From assembly GCA_036382695.1 (NCBI GenBank), contig DASVHF010000021.1, positions 1 through 22,600 on the forward strand: 22,600 nt of DNA, in the 5' to 3' direction. Source of the DNA: DASVHF01 sp036382695 (GTDB lineage: Bacteria; Patescibacteriota; Microgenomatia; Woykebacterales; RBG-16-39-9b). Under the pieces are notes generated by a model. That model was not told the DNA's origin. It searched no databases and saw only the letters and a program-made list of their open reading frames with translations. Shown in pieces: positions 7,647 through 13,445 of this stretch (within the stretch, counting starts at the first letter, position 1; each line of letters begins with the position of its first letter). The position numbers were made by a program, and so were the translations under genes.

Positions 7647-8810
7647 ATGAAAAAAGTCTTATTAATTGTTATTTTCCTTGCAATAATTTCAATAGTCGTT
7701 GTAGGTGCTGTTTACTATTGGCAAAATAGAAAAGAAGTTGAGGCTGATAAAGACGCACCTGCTCCGTCCGCTTCACGTGATGCTCGGTTTGGATTTTTAT
7801 CCGGACCGCCAGGAGACGATTATAAGAAATTTGCAGATACTGACGCAGACTTTATTCGTCCTCACCCCGAACCATTTATCTGGGGAGGTATGCAAGAGCG
7901 AAAAGATTCGGAAATAGATTTCGGCGACTCCGACGCTCTTGTAAAAGAAGCACAAAAATACGACTTAAATGTTCTCGCAACCCTGATGCCATACGCGGAG
8001 TGGGATCAAATAGAAAGAAAAGATAAAGAGTCTTGTAAGGTAAAAGATGAATTTAGCGGTTATGGTAAATCGAAATTGTTAGGGCAATATAGATGCAGCC
8101 CCCATGATTGGGCTGCGTACGAAGAATGGGTGAAAGCTGTTGTTGAACGCTACGATGGTGATGGCACCAAAGATATGCCAGGACTAACAACTCCAACCAA
8201 ATATTGGGAGGTTAATAATGAGCCTGATCTAAAGCCTCCTCCAGGTGAGGAAGAAGGATTAAGATTTTACGTCGGTGGGCCTAGTGGATACGGGCAGCTT
8301 CTGAAGAAGACCTATCTTGCGATTAAAGAAGCAGAATCCCAAGCTAAGGTCTTAATTGCTGGAGCGGCGGGTGGAAACGATGAATTCTTAGATTTTTACC
8401 GAGAGCTTTTTGCTGATAAAGAAGTCAAAGACTATTTTGATATCGCCAACGTGCATTGTATTTCCAACGATGACTACCAATCTTTTAACGTTGAGCCTTA
8501 CAAAAAAATGCTAGCTGAATTCCAAATTGACAAACCAATCTGGGTAACGGAAGCGGAAGCTTTTATTTCGGCTGATCCAGACATGAACGCAGCGCAGGTA
8601 AAAGCAAGTACAGTTAAGGCATTAGAACTGGGAGCAGAAAAGATATTTTACACGTCTCTAAATTTTGAAATTTCTCCTGGAAAGCCAGGACCCGGGGGTT
8701 TAGGACCTGAGTACCCGACTGATGAGTTAGTCGAACGTGATCCGTTACTAGACGGGGATAAACCAATCGAAGCGTTTAAAAGAATCTTCCAGTCAGCCTC
8801 CACAGATTAA
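7647..8810 (+). CDS. Membrane-anchored glycoside-hydrolase-like (clan A TIM barrel) protein
   Basis: Residues 4-24 form an N-terminal membrane anchor or uncleaved signal, followed by a charged linker and a domain from about 45 to 385. The domain shows the marks of clan GH-A retaining glycosidases: an early strand with FIRPHPEPF, YWEVNNEPD with E192 as the likely acid/base after an Asn, and IWVTEAEAF with E302 as likely nucleophile on a later strand, 110 residues on. HCISNDDYQSF between them would carry a substrate-side His/Asp. The closest resemblance is to the GH39/GH5-like groups, but I cannot name a family or a substrate. It would sit outside the cell, tethered to the membrane. The stop shares TTAA with that of the convergent gene at 8807. 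A weak SD (AGGA) lies at 7640. Confidence 0.75.
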   Translation: MKKVLLIVIFLAIISIVVVGAVYYWQNRKEVEADKDAPAPSASRDARFGFLSGPPGDDYKKFADTDADFIRPHPEPFIWGGMQERKDSEIDFGDSDALVKEAQKYDLNVLATLMPYAEWDQIERKDKESCKVKDEFSGYGKSKLLGQYRCSPHDWAAYEEWVKAVVERYDGDGTKDMPGLTTPTKYWEVNNEPDLKPPPGEEEGLRFYVGGPSGYGQLLKKTYLAIKEAESQAKVLIAGAAGGNDEFLDFYRELFADKEVKDYFDIANVHCISNDDYQSFNVEPYKKMLAEFQIDKPIWVTEAEAFISADPDMNAAQVKASTVKALELGAEKIFYTSLNFEISPGKPGPGGLGPEYPTDELVERDPLLDGDKPIEAFKRIFQSASTD

Positions 8811-9487
8811 AAATAGGTAGTAATATTCGCTTTGTTTTTGAGTTCTTCAAACCACGGCGTAAATTCCTGACTCAACTTTTGGGATCGTAGCTGATCCTTT
8901 ACCTGCTCTTTTGAAAGGTCCTTAGTTGCTTCTTTATTTTCTTTAATATATTTGTCTACCTCCGCATCAGCGACTTCTATCTTATCTTCAAGAAGCTTCT
9001 CAGCTAAGATTTGAATGGCGATCTGCCCCCGTAGCTCTTCAATACTAGTTTTGTTTTGTTTCAAGGCAAGATCAAAATTTTCTTTACCACCAAACTGCTC
9101 TTCAAGTTCTTTGATTTTCTTATCGACCCCCTTTTCGCTAGCAGAAATATTTTTTTTAGCCGCCTCTCTTTTTATTAGTACTTCTCGGACGATTGAGTCA
9201 AACACATCTTCGCCGCTGGCTTTGGTTAGTTTTGAATAAAATTGCCAGCTTGTTACCCATCTTCCATCAATAGTTCCTGCTATAAATAAACTTTTATTAA
9301 AGACAAACAACGAAGCAAAAGCGATGGCAATAATAAGAATTAACAAACTTACCGAATAAGCAATCGGTTTTTGCCCCCATCTTTTAAGGAAATCTTTCCG
9401 CCAGGCAGAAAAAAAGTCAGCGACTCCTCCTATGGTAGGTTTTTTGGGAGCTGCCCGTCTTGTTGTGGTTTTTACTGCTTTCGCCAT
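8807..9487 (-). CDS. Membrane-anchored SurA-N-like chaperone domain protein without PPIase domain
   Basis: The 226-residue protein has a basic N-terminus (about 1-40), one membrane helix at about 43-65 (YSVSLLILIIAIAFASLFVF), and an extracytoplasmic helical domain like the N-terminal domain of SurA/PrsA/PpiD foldases: GRWVTSWQFYSKL, IVREVLIKREAAKKNISASEKGVDKKIKELEEQFGG, and a final LSQEFTPWFEELKNKANITTYF. No parvulin domain follows, so it is a chaperone-only form, probably holding secreted chains at the outer face of the membrane. The stop overlaps that of the convergent gene at 8810. Its promoter and a flanking inverted repeat lie at 9501-9543. The family call rests on pattern; chaperone activity is inferred. 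Confidence 0.78.
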   Translation of the reverse strand: MAKAVKTTTRRAAPKKPTIGGVADFFSAWRKDFLKRWGQKPIAYSVSLLILIIAIAFASLFVFNKSLFIAGTIDGRWVTSWQFYSKLTKASGEDVFDSIVREVLIKREAAKKNISASEKGVDKKIKELEEQFGGKENFDLALKQNKTSIEELRGQIAIQILAEKLLEDKIEVADAEVDKYIKENKEATKDLSKEQVKDQLRSQKLSQEFTPWFEELKNKANITTYF

Positions 9488-9500
9488 ATATTTTAAGGGG

Positions 9501-9543
9501 TCTGGTCAATTATATACTAATAAAAAAGTTTCGCAAGACCAGA
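9501..9543 (-). promoter_or_regulatory. Promoter of the SurA-N-like gene bracketed by a 7-bp inverted repeat
   Basis: On the minus strand, TTGCGA (9536-9531), 16 bases, then TATAAT (9514-9509) forms a good housekeeping promoter about 22 bases before the ATG at 9487, giving a short leader of about 15 bases without an SD. The arms TCTGGTC (9501-9507) and GACCAGA (9537-9543) lie just outside the two boxes and are exact complements, so they could form a split operator or an occluding hairpin. Confidence 0.6.
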
Positions 9544-9639
9544 GAATCCTCGAAGAAGTTATTGAATAGCTTAAAAATTTTATAAATTTGTCAAAAAGTG
9601 TTTTGGATGTTTTGAAAAACGAAAAAGACCCGGAAAAAT

Positions 9640-9668
9640 TTGTCCAAAAATTCGGAGTATGGTATAAT
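9640..9668 (+). promoter_or_regulatory. Near-consensus housekeeping promoter for the putative ncRNA
   Basis: TTGTCC (9640-9645), exactly 17 bases, then TATAAT (9663-9668). It is the best plus-strand promoter in the window. Transcription should begin near 9673-9675, just where the GC-rich foldable segment starts, and no start codon with an SD follows. Confidence 0.75.
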
Positions 9669-9672
9669 ATAT

Positions 9673-9776
9673 ACGTTCGCGCGCCAGAAACGGCGCTTAG
9701 CCCACAAAGTGGTCGCAGCACGCGAGAGTATCTGACCCCGATACACCGGGGGAACGTACGGAGCGTGCTATTTTTG
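9673..9776 (+). ncRNA. Putative structured small RNA, family not recognised
   Basis: This about 105-base segment stands between a near-consensus promoter and a hairpin followed by a T-run, and is far GC-richer than the flanks. Stems visible by eye: GCGCC 9681-9685 with GGCGC 9692-9696; CCAC 9702-9705 with GTGG 9709-9712 around an AAA loop; GTATC 9728-9732 with GATAC 9740-9744; ACGTTC 9673-9678 with GAACGT 9752-9757, closing the whole; and AGCACGC 9717-9723 with GCGTGCT 9763-9769. Loop bases CCCC (9736-9739) can pair with GGGG (9748-9751) to make a pseudoknot. The ACGTTC/GAACGT and AGCACGC/GCGTGCT stems interlock, so they are either a second pseudoknot or alternative states, as in a switch. 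It lacks the SRP tetraloop motif and tmRNA or tRNA signatures. It may be a free sRNA or a leader of recJ. Confidence 0.6.
9717..9775 (+). terminator. Terminator-like hairpin ending the putative ncRNA
   Basis: AGCACGC (9717-9723) pairs with GCGTGCT (9763-9769), seven base pairs, followed by A and five T (9771-9775). The loop is long (39 bases) but itself folds (GTATC/GATAC), which makes it compact. Formation competes with the closing ACGTTC/GAACGT stem, so termination could be conditional. Confidence 0.5.
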
Positions 9777-9801
9777 TGCAAAATTTTAAACCGCTAAATT
9801 G

Positions 9802-9810
9802 TGTTAAAAT
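9802..9810 (+). promoter_or_regulatory. Extended -10 promoter, leaderless start for recJ
   Basis: TGT plus TAAAAT ends eight bases before the recJ ATG at 9819. There is no SD and no recognisable -35. It would give recJ its own leaderless transcript, independent of the RNA upstream. Confidence 0.55.
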
Positions 9811-9818
9811 TCTAGAGT

Positions 9819-11468
9819 ATGATCAAAAAACGTTGGTTAGTGCTAGATGAAAATGGTAAAGATCTCAAAGAAGTTTTAATTAAGAATAGGAATATAAAAG
9901 ATAAAGAAGCATTTTTTAAACCCCACTTATACAAACTTACCTCACCAGATAAAATTTTTTCCGATTTAGAAAAAGCAGTAGAAAGAATTAAAAAAGCGAT
10001 AAAAAATAAGGAGCTTGTTTACATTTATGGAGACTTTGATGTTGATGGGATCACCGCTACGGCGATTTTGTGGGAAACAATTGATTTTCTCGGCGGCAAA
10101 TGCCTGCCTTATATTCCTCATCGGGAAAAAGAGGGATTTGGGATAAATGCGGACGCAATGAAATCACTAGCTAAAGAAGGCGCAAAGTTGATTATTAGTG
10201 TTGATTGTGGTATTACGGCGGTTGAAGAAGCAGAAATAGCTAAAAAATTAAGCGTTGATCTTATTATTACTGATCACCACACGTTGCAGAAAACCCTTCC
10301 AAAACCCTTTGCTTTACTACACACGGAGGCTCTTGCTGGGAGTGGTGTGGCATTCATGCTCGCCAAAGCATTGCTTGAGTCTTTCTCCAAAAAAGACGAC
10401 GAACAACTTTATAAAAATTTGGAGCTGGCTACAATTGGGACTTTAGCCGATATGGTTCCGTTAACGGGCGATAATAGGATTATTAGCGCGAACGGGTTTC
10501 ATAATTTAGCAAAAAGCTCTAGGATCGGCTTACGGGTCCTATACGACGAAGCATCTTTGACCAAAAAAATTGGGCCATACGAAGTTGGTTTTATTATCGC
10601 ACCAAGACTCAACGCTGCAGGGAGGATGGAACATGCTTTGGACTCATTGCGACTTCTTTTGACAAGAAATAAGAAAAGGGCAAGAGAACTTGCAGTCAAA
10701 CTTTCAGAGACGAATCGTCAGCGGCAGGAAGCTACCGCCAATGCGCTTTCTCACGCTCGTGAAACTGTAAATGGGGATGGAATCTCAAAGATGATAATCG
10801 TCCACCACACTAGTTACCCGCAAGGAGTAATTGGTTTAGTTGCGGGGAGACTAGCTGATGAGTTTTATCGGCCGACTATAGTCATTAGCGAAGTAAAACC
10901 AGTAAGTAAAGGAAGCGCTCGAAGTATTAGCGGGTTTAATATTATAGATGCAATAGGATCGGCAAGCAAACATCTAACAACTCACGGCGGCCATCCGATG
11001 GCGGCTGGTTTTTCTCTAGCGCCAAAAAAAATTGCCGCGTTCAAAAAGCAGATTTTGGATTATGCAGAAAAAAACTTGAAGGAACAGGATCTTACACCGA
11101 CTTTGAAGATCGATACGATCCTAGGGAAAGATTTGTTAGGCTATAAAACTTTCGGGGTGATAAACGAGTTCGAGCCTTTTGGTATTGGAAACCCGGAGCC
11201 AGTTTTTCTCACTAAAAATCTAGGAATAGCAGATATTCGTAGACTTGGAACAAACGGCAAACATTTGAGGATGAAACTGCGGACGCCGGATTATTTTGTT
11301 TTCGATGCTATTGGATTCAGTATGGGTGAGGAGAATGTAAAAGTGGGCGATAAACTAGATGTAGCTTTCAACTTGAAAGAAGATACTTGGGGTGGAAATA
11401 GAAGGTTGGAACTGAAGATTAAAGATTTTCGTCATTCAAAATGGCGAGGGGCAGGCGCGGCTTCGTGA
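9819..11468 (+). CDS. recJ: Single-stranded-DNA-specific exonuclease RecJ
   Basis: RecJ degrades single-stranded DNA 5' to 3' in recombination and mismatch repair. The 549-residue protein has the DHH phosphoesterase motifs in order: YGDFDVDG (70-77), SVDCGI with D129, TDHH (151-154), and a later ATIGTLADMVPL. The DHHA1 domain has GGH at 390-392 in HGGHPMAAGFSL, and a C-terminal OB-like domain follows (FGIGNPEPVF, then the strand-rich end). Length is normal and all metal ligands visible by eye are present. The last codons (KWRGAGAAS) and the stop at 11466 lie inside a large inverted repeat (11449-11491), so the C-terminus seems to have been extended or replaced by that element. The neighbour at 11498 runs convergently. 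Confidence 0.97.
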   Translation: MIKKRWLVLDENGKDLKEVLIKNRNIKDKEAFFKPHLYKLTSPDKIFSDLEKAVERIKKAIKNKELVYIYGDFDVDGITATAILWETIDFLGGKCLPYIPHREKEGFGINADAMKSLAKEGAKLIISVDCGITAVEEAEIAKKLSVDLIITDHHTLQKTLPKPFALLHTEALAGSGVAFMLAKALLESFSKKDDEQLYKNLELATIGTLADMVPLTGDNRIISANGFHNLAKSSRIGLRVLYDEASLTKKIGPYEVGFIIAPRLNAAGRMEHALDSLRLLLTRNKKRARELAVKLSETNRQRQEATANALSHARETVNGDGISKMIIVHHTSYPQGVIGLVAGRLADEFYRPTIVISEVKPVSKGSARSISGFNIIDAIGSASKHLTTHGGHPMAAGFSLAPKKIAAFKKQILDYAEKNLKEQDLTPTLKIDTILGKDLLGYKTFGVINEFEPFGIGNPEPVFLTKNLGIADIRRLGTNGKHLRMKLRTPDYFVFDAIGFSMGEENVKVGDKLDVAFNLKEDTWGGNRRLELKIKDFRHSKWRGAGAAS

Positions 11469-11491
11469 AACGAAGACTTATACGCCTGCCC
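11449..11491. repeat. Large nested hairpin overlapping the recJ stop codon
   Basis: GGGCAGGCG (11449-11457) pairs with CGCCTGCCC (11483-11491), and inside it CTTCGT (11461-11466) pairs with ACGAAG (11470-11475) around a GAA loop. It lies between convergent recJ and the LysM gene, so it could stop transcription from both sides, but it has no T-run on either strand. Its GC-rich nested form is like REP-type elements. No second copy is present in the window. Confidence 0.65.
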
Positions 11492-11497
11492 TACGGA

Positions 11498-11875
11498 TTA
11501 CTGAGTTCGACCTCGACAGAACTCGTATTCGGAACCTTCTGGGCGGCCGAACTTCTCCCAGTGCTTGATGGCGCCAGGAACGAACAGCCAGATACCAGAA
11601 GCCAGATACGAATTCTCGAGAATTCCCAGTTCGTGGTTCTTCTCGAGGAGGAGACTCTTGTACCGCCCATCACCGTAGAAGGTGATGGCGATGTCCTGCA
11701 GGGTGTCTCCTGGTACGGTGTAGGAACACCCTGTTGACGACACGTTCGAGCCCGGTGGCTCGTGCGGAGTCTCTGCGTCGCTGTTGGTCCTTGCCGTGAT
11801 AAGAAGGGCTGCAGCGGTGAGAATCACTACCACTACGATGACCACTACGATGACCCCTACTAGAAAGCCTCTCAT
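11498..11875 (-). CDS. Single-pass membrane protein with extracytoplasmic LysM domain
   Basis: The 125-residue protein has one N-terminal membrane helix (about 3-28, V, I, A and L only), a short linker rich in P, S and T, and one LysM domain at about 51-105: YTVPGDTLQDIAITFYGDG, SLLLEKNHELGI, SYLASGIWLFVPG. LysM binds the GlcNAc-containing backbone of peptidoglycan, so the protein probably pins the membrane to the wall. The gene is clearly GC-richer (about 54% over three lines I counted by hand) than aspS beside it (near 32% in one line), has a near-consensus promoter and strong SD, and runs against its neighbours. That points to separate origin or strong codon selection. Two Cys (in GCSYTV and EFCRGR) could form a disulphide flanking the domain. 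Confidence 0.85.
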   Translation of the reverse strand: MRGFLVGVIVVVIVVVVILTAAALLITARTNSDAETPHEPPGSNVSSTGCSYTVPGDTLQDIAITFYGDGRYKSLLLEKNHELGILENSYLASGIWLFVPGAIKHWEKFGRPEGSEYEFCRGRTQ

Positions 11876-11880
11876 TCTTT

Positions 11881-11900
11881 CCTCCTGCTAGAAATTTCTA
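11881..11900 (-). promoter_or_regulatory. SD site and 12-bp palindrome in the LysM gene leader
   Basis: AGGAGG (11886-11881) stands five bases before the ATG at 11875. Just upstream, TAGAAATTTCTA (11889-11900) is a perfect palindrome within the about 55-base leader. As RNA it could fold only weakly; as DNA it could bind a dimeric regulator. Confidence 0.6.
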
Positions 11901-11936
11901 TCCAGCTGCCTCCCCAACCAGACAGATTGAGCCCAT

Positions 11937-11965
11937 AGTGTAGCATAAATGAACTTAAAAGTCAA
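11937..11965 (-). promoter_or_regulatory. Strong housekeeping promoter of the LysM gene
   Basis: On the minus strand TTGACT (11965-11960), exactly 17 bases, then TACACT (11942-11937). The start point should be near 11930, giving a leader of about 55 bases with an SD, unlike the leaderless pattern of the other operon-leading genes. Confidence 0.7.
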
Positions 11966-11998
11966 CATTTAGGCAGTTAGGAGTGTTCAAATCTGAGC

Positions 11999-12027
11999 TA
12001 GACAAGCAAGTTTGGTTAGCGTAAAAT
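11999..12027 (+). promoter_or_regulatory. Promoter of aspS, leaderless start
   Basis: TAGACA (11999-12004), 17 bases, then TAAAAT (12022-12027), ending nine bases before the GTG at 12037. No SD precedes the GTG. It is divergent from the LysM promoter at 11937-11965. Confidence 0.6.
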
Positions 12028-12036
12028 AGGTTCGTT

Positions 12037-13422
12037 GTGAAACGCGATTTGGCAAGCGATACAATTAAAAAAGTCGGTAAGAAAGTTACTTTATACGGAT
12101 TCATAAACACGCGTAGAGATCACGGAAAAATCATCTTTCTGGATCTGCGTGATGCATCTGGAATGGTTCAAGTAGTCGCAACGCCCAAAGCGGAAGCTGC
12201 TTACACGGTTGCAACTAGGCTTGGTGCTGAAGATGTGATTAAAGTCGTTGGTAGTATCAATAGACGGCCAAAGGAGAATGTTAATAAAGAGATTCCAACA
12301 GGCGAAATTGAAGTCAGTGCCCAGGAAATTGAATTGATCAACAAAGCAGCAGCACTGCCAATTCCAATCGAAGGAGAAGGATACGATATAGAAGAAGCGA
12401 TTCGTTTCAAAAGTCGCTACATTGATTTGCGCCGCAGCCGGCTACAAAAAAATCTGAAGCTTCGTCACAAAATTACGAAATTGATCAGAGAATTTTTGGA
12501 CAAAAAAGGTTTTGTCGAAATAGAAACTCCGTATCTTTCCAAGACTACTCCTGAGGGGGCCAGGGACTTTTTAGTTCCAAGCAGATTGCAAAAAGGGGCT
12601 TTTTATGCTTTAGCTCAATCTCCGCAGCAGTACAAACAACTACTAATGATCGCTGGTTTTGAGCGTTACTATCAGATTGCTCGAGCTTTCCGAGACGAAG
12701 ATTTACGAGCTGACCGGCAGTTTGAACACACCCAAATAGATGTCGAAATGGCGCATGTTGAGCGGGAGGATGTGATGAGCCTGGTAGAAGAAATGATCAT
12801 ATTTGTTGTTGAAAAAAGCGGGCAAAAAATAGATAAAAAGCCTTTTCCAGTTCTCACCTACAAGGAAGCAAAGGATAAATACGATACAGACCGCCCAAAT
12901 CTGGCTAGAGATAAAGATAAATTACACTTTTTGTGGATAAAAGACTTTCCCTTATTTGAAAAAACTGAAGGTGGTGGTTACACCTTCTCTCATAATCCAT
13001 TTGCTTCACCAAAGCAGCAGGACGTTGAGGCTCTTGCAAAGAGAAAGGATTTAGACAAGCTGCAGTCTCTTCAGTACGATCTTGTTTGCAACGGAGAAGA
13101 AATAGGCGGTGGAAGTATTCGTATTACGAATCCAGAGATTCAAAGACAAATCTTCTGGGTAATGGGTTATTCCGACTTTCAAATTGAGGAACAGTTTGGT
13201 CATTTACTTTCTGCTTATGAATACGGTGCGCCTTTTCACGGTGGGATCGCTTTAGGACTGGATCGATTAGTCGCGTTAATCGCGGGAGAGGACAACATTC
13301 GAGAAGTGATTGCCTTTCCAGTAACAAGTAGCGGCCAAACTTCTGTGATGAATGCTCCAAGCAAGGCAGACAGCGGTCAACTTAAAGAGTTAGGGTTAAA
13401 GATTGTTCACAATGACAAATGA
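12037..13422 (+). CDS. aspS: Aspartyl-tRNA synthetase lacking the GAD insertion domain, predicted non-discriminating
   Basis: AspRS charges tRNA-Asp. The N-terminal OB-fold (1-105) has GFINTRRDHGKIIFLDLRD; the class II core has IETPYLSKTTPEGARDFLVPSR (motif 1 side), FRDEDLRADRQFEHTQIDVE (motif 2) and GIALGLDRLVAL at about 402-413 (motif 3). It is of bacterial sequence type (NPEIQRQIFWVMGYS, YEYGAPFHGG) but only 461 residues, against about 590 in E. coli. The loss is in one place: YDTDRPNLARDKDKLHF (282-298) runs directly into LWIKDFPLFE, where about 100 residues of GAD domain normally sit. H29 in RRDHG is the residue found in non-discriminating enzymes that also charge tRNA-Asn; discriminating ones have Leu. 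The start is GTG right after its promoter. gltX follows, overlapping or 10 bases on. Confidence 0.96.
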   Translation: MKRDLASDTIKKVGKKVTLYGFINTRRDHGKIIFLDLRDASGMVQVVATPKAEAAYTVATRLGAEDVIKVVGSINRRPKENVNKEIPTGEIEVSAQEIELINKAAALPIPIEGEGYDIEEAIRFKSRYIDLRRSRLQKNLKLRHKITKLIREFLDKKGFVEIETPYLSKTTPEGARDFLVPSRLQKGAFYALAQSPQQYKQLLMIAGFERYYQIARAFRDEDLRADRQFEHTQIDVEMAHVEREDVMSLVEEMIIFVVEKSGQKIDKKPFPVLTYKEAKDKYDTDRPNLARDKDKLHFLWIKDFPLFEKTEGGGYTFSHNPFASPKQQDVEALAKRKDLDKLQSLQYDLVCNGEEIGGGSIRITNPEIQRQIFWVMGYSDFQIEEQFGHLLSAYEYGAPFHGGIALGLDRLVALIAGEDNIREVIAFPVTSSGQTSVMNAPSKADSGQLKELGLKIVHNDK

Positions 13423-13445
13423 CAAAATCCAAATGTCAAATGTTC
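13411..13445. repeat. Five-unit 7-bp tandem repeat at the aspS-gltX junction
   Basis: Starting at 13411 the sequence repeats every seven bases: AATGACA twice, then degenerate units at 13425 (AAATCCA), 13432 (AATGTCA) and 13439 (AATGTTC). It encodes the last residues of aspS, its stop, and the first residues of gltX, and places ATG triplets at 13412, 13419, 13433 and 13440 in changing frames. A unit gained or lost would shift the aspS end and the gltX start. Confidence 0.7.

Noticed and set aside
9588..9797. A 69-residue plus-strand frame from a TTG
   Set aside because: It runs through the promoter and the folded RNA segment, has no SD, and its second half reads as translated stems with no protein-like pattern.
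11441..11737. A 98-residue plus-strand frame following recJ
   Set aside because: It is opposite the LysM gene, which has a promoter, SD and recognisable domain; this frame is its antisense shadow and starts inside recJ.
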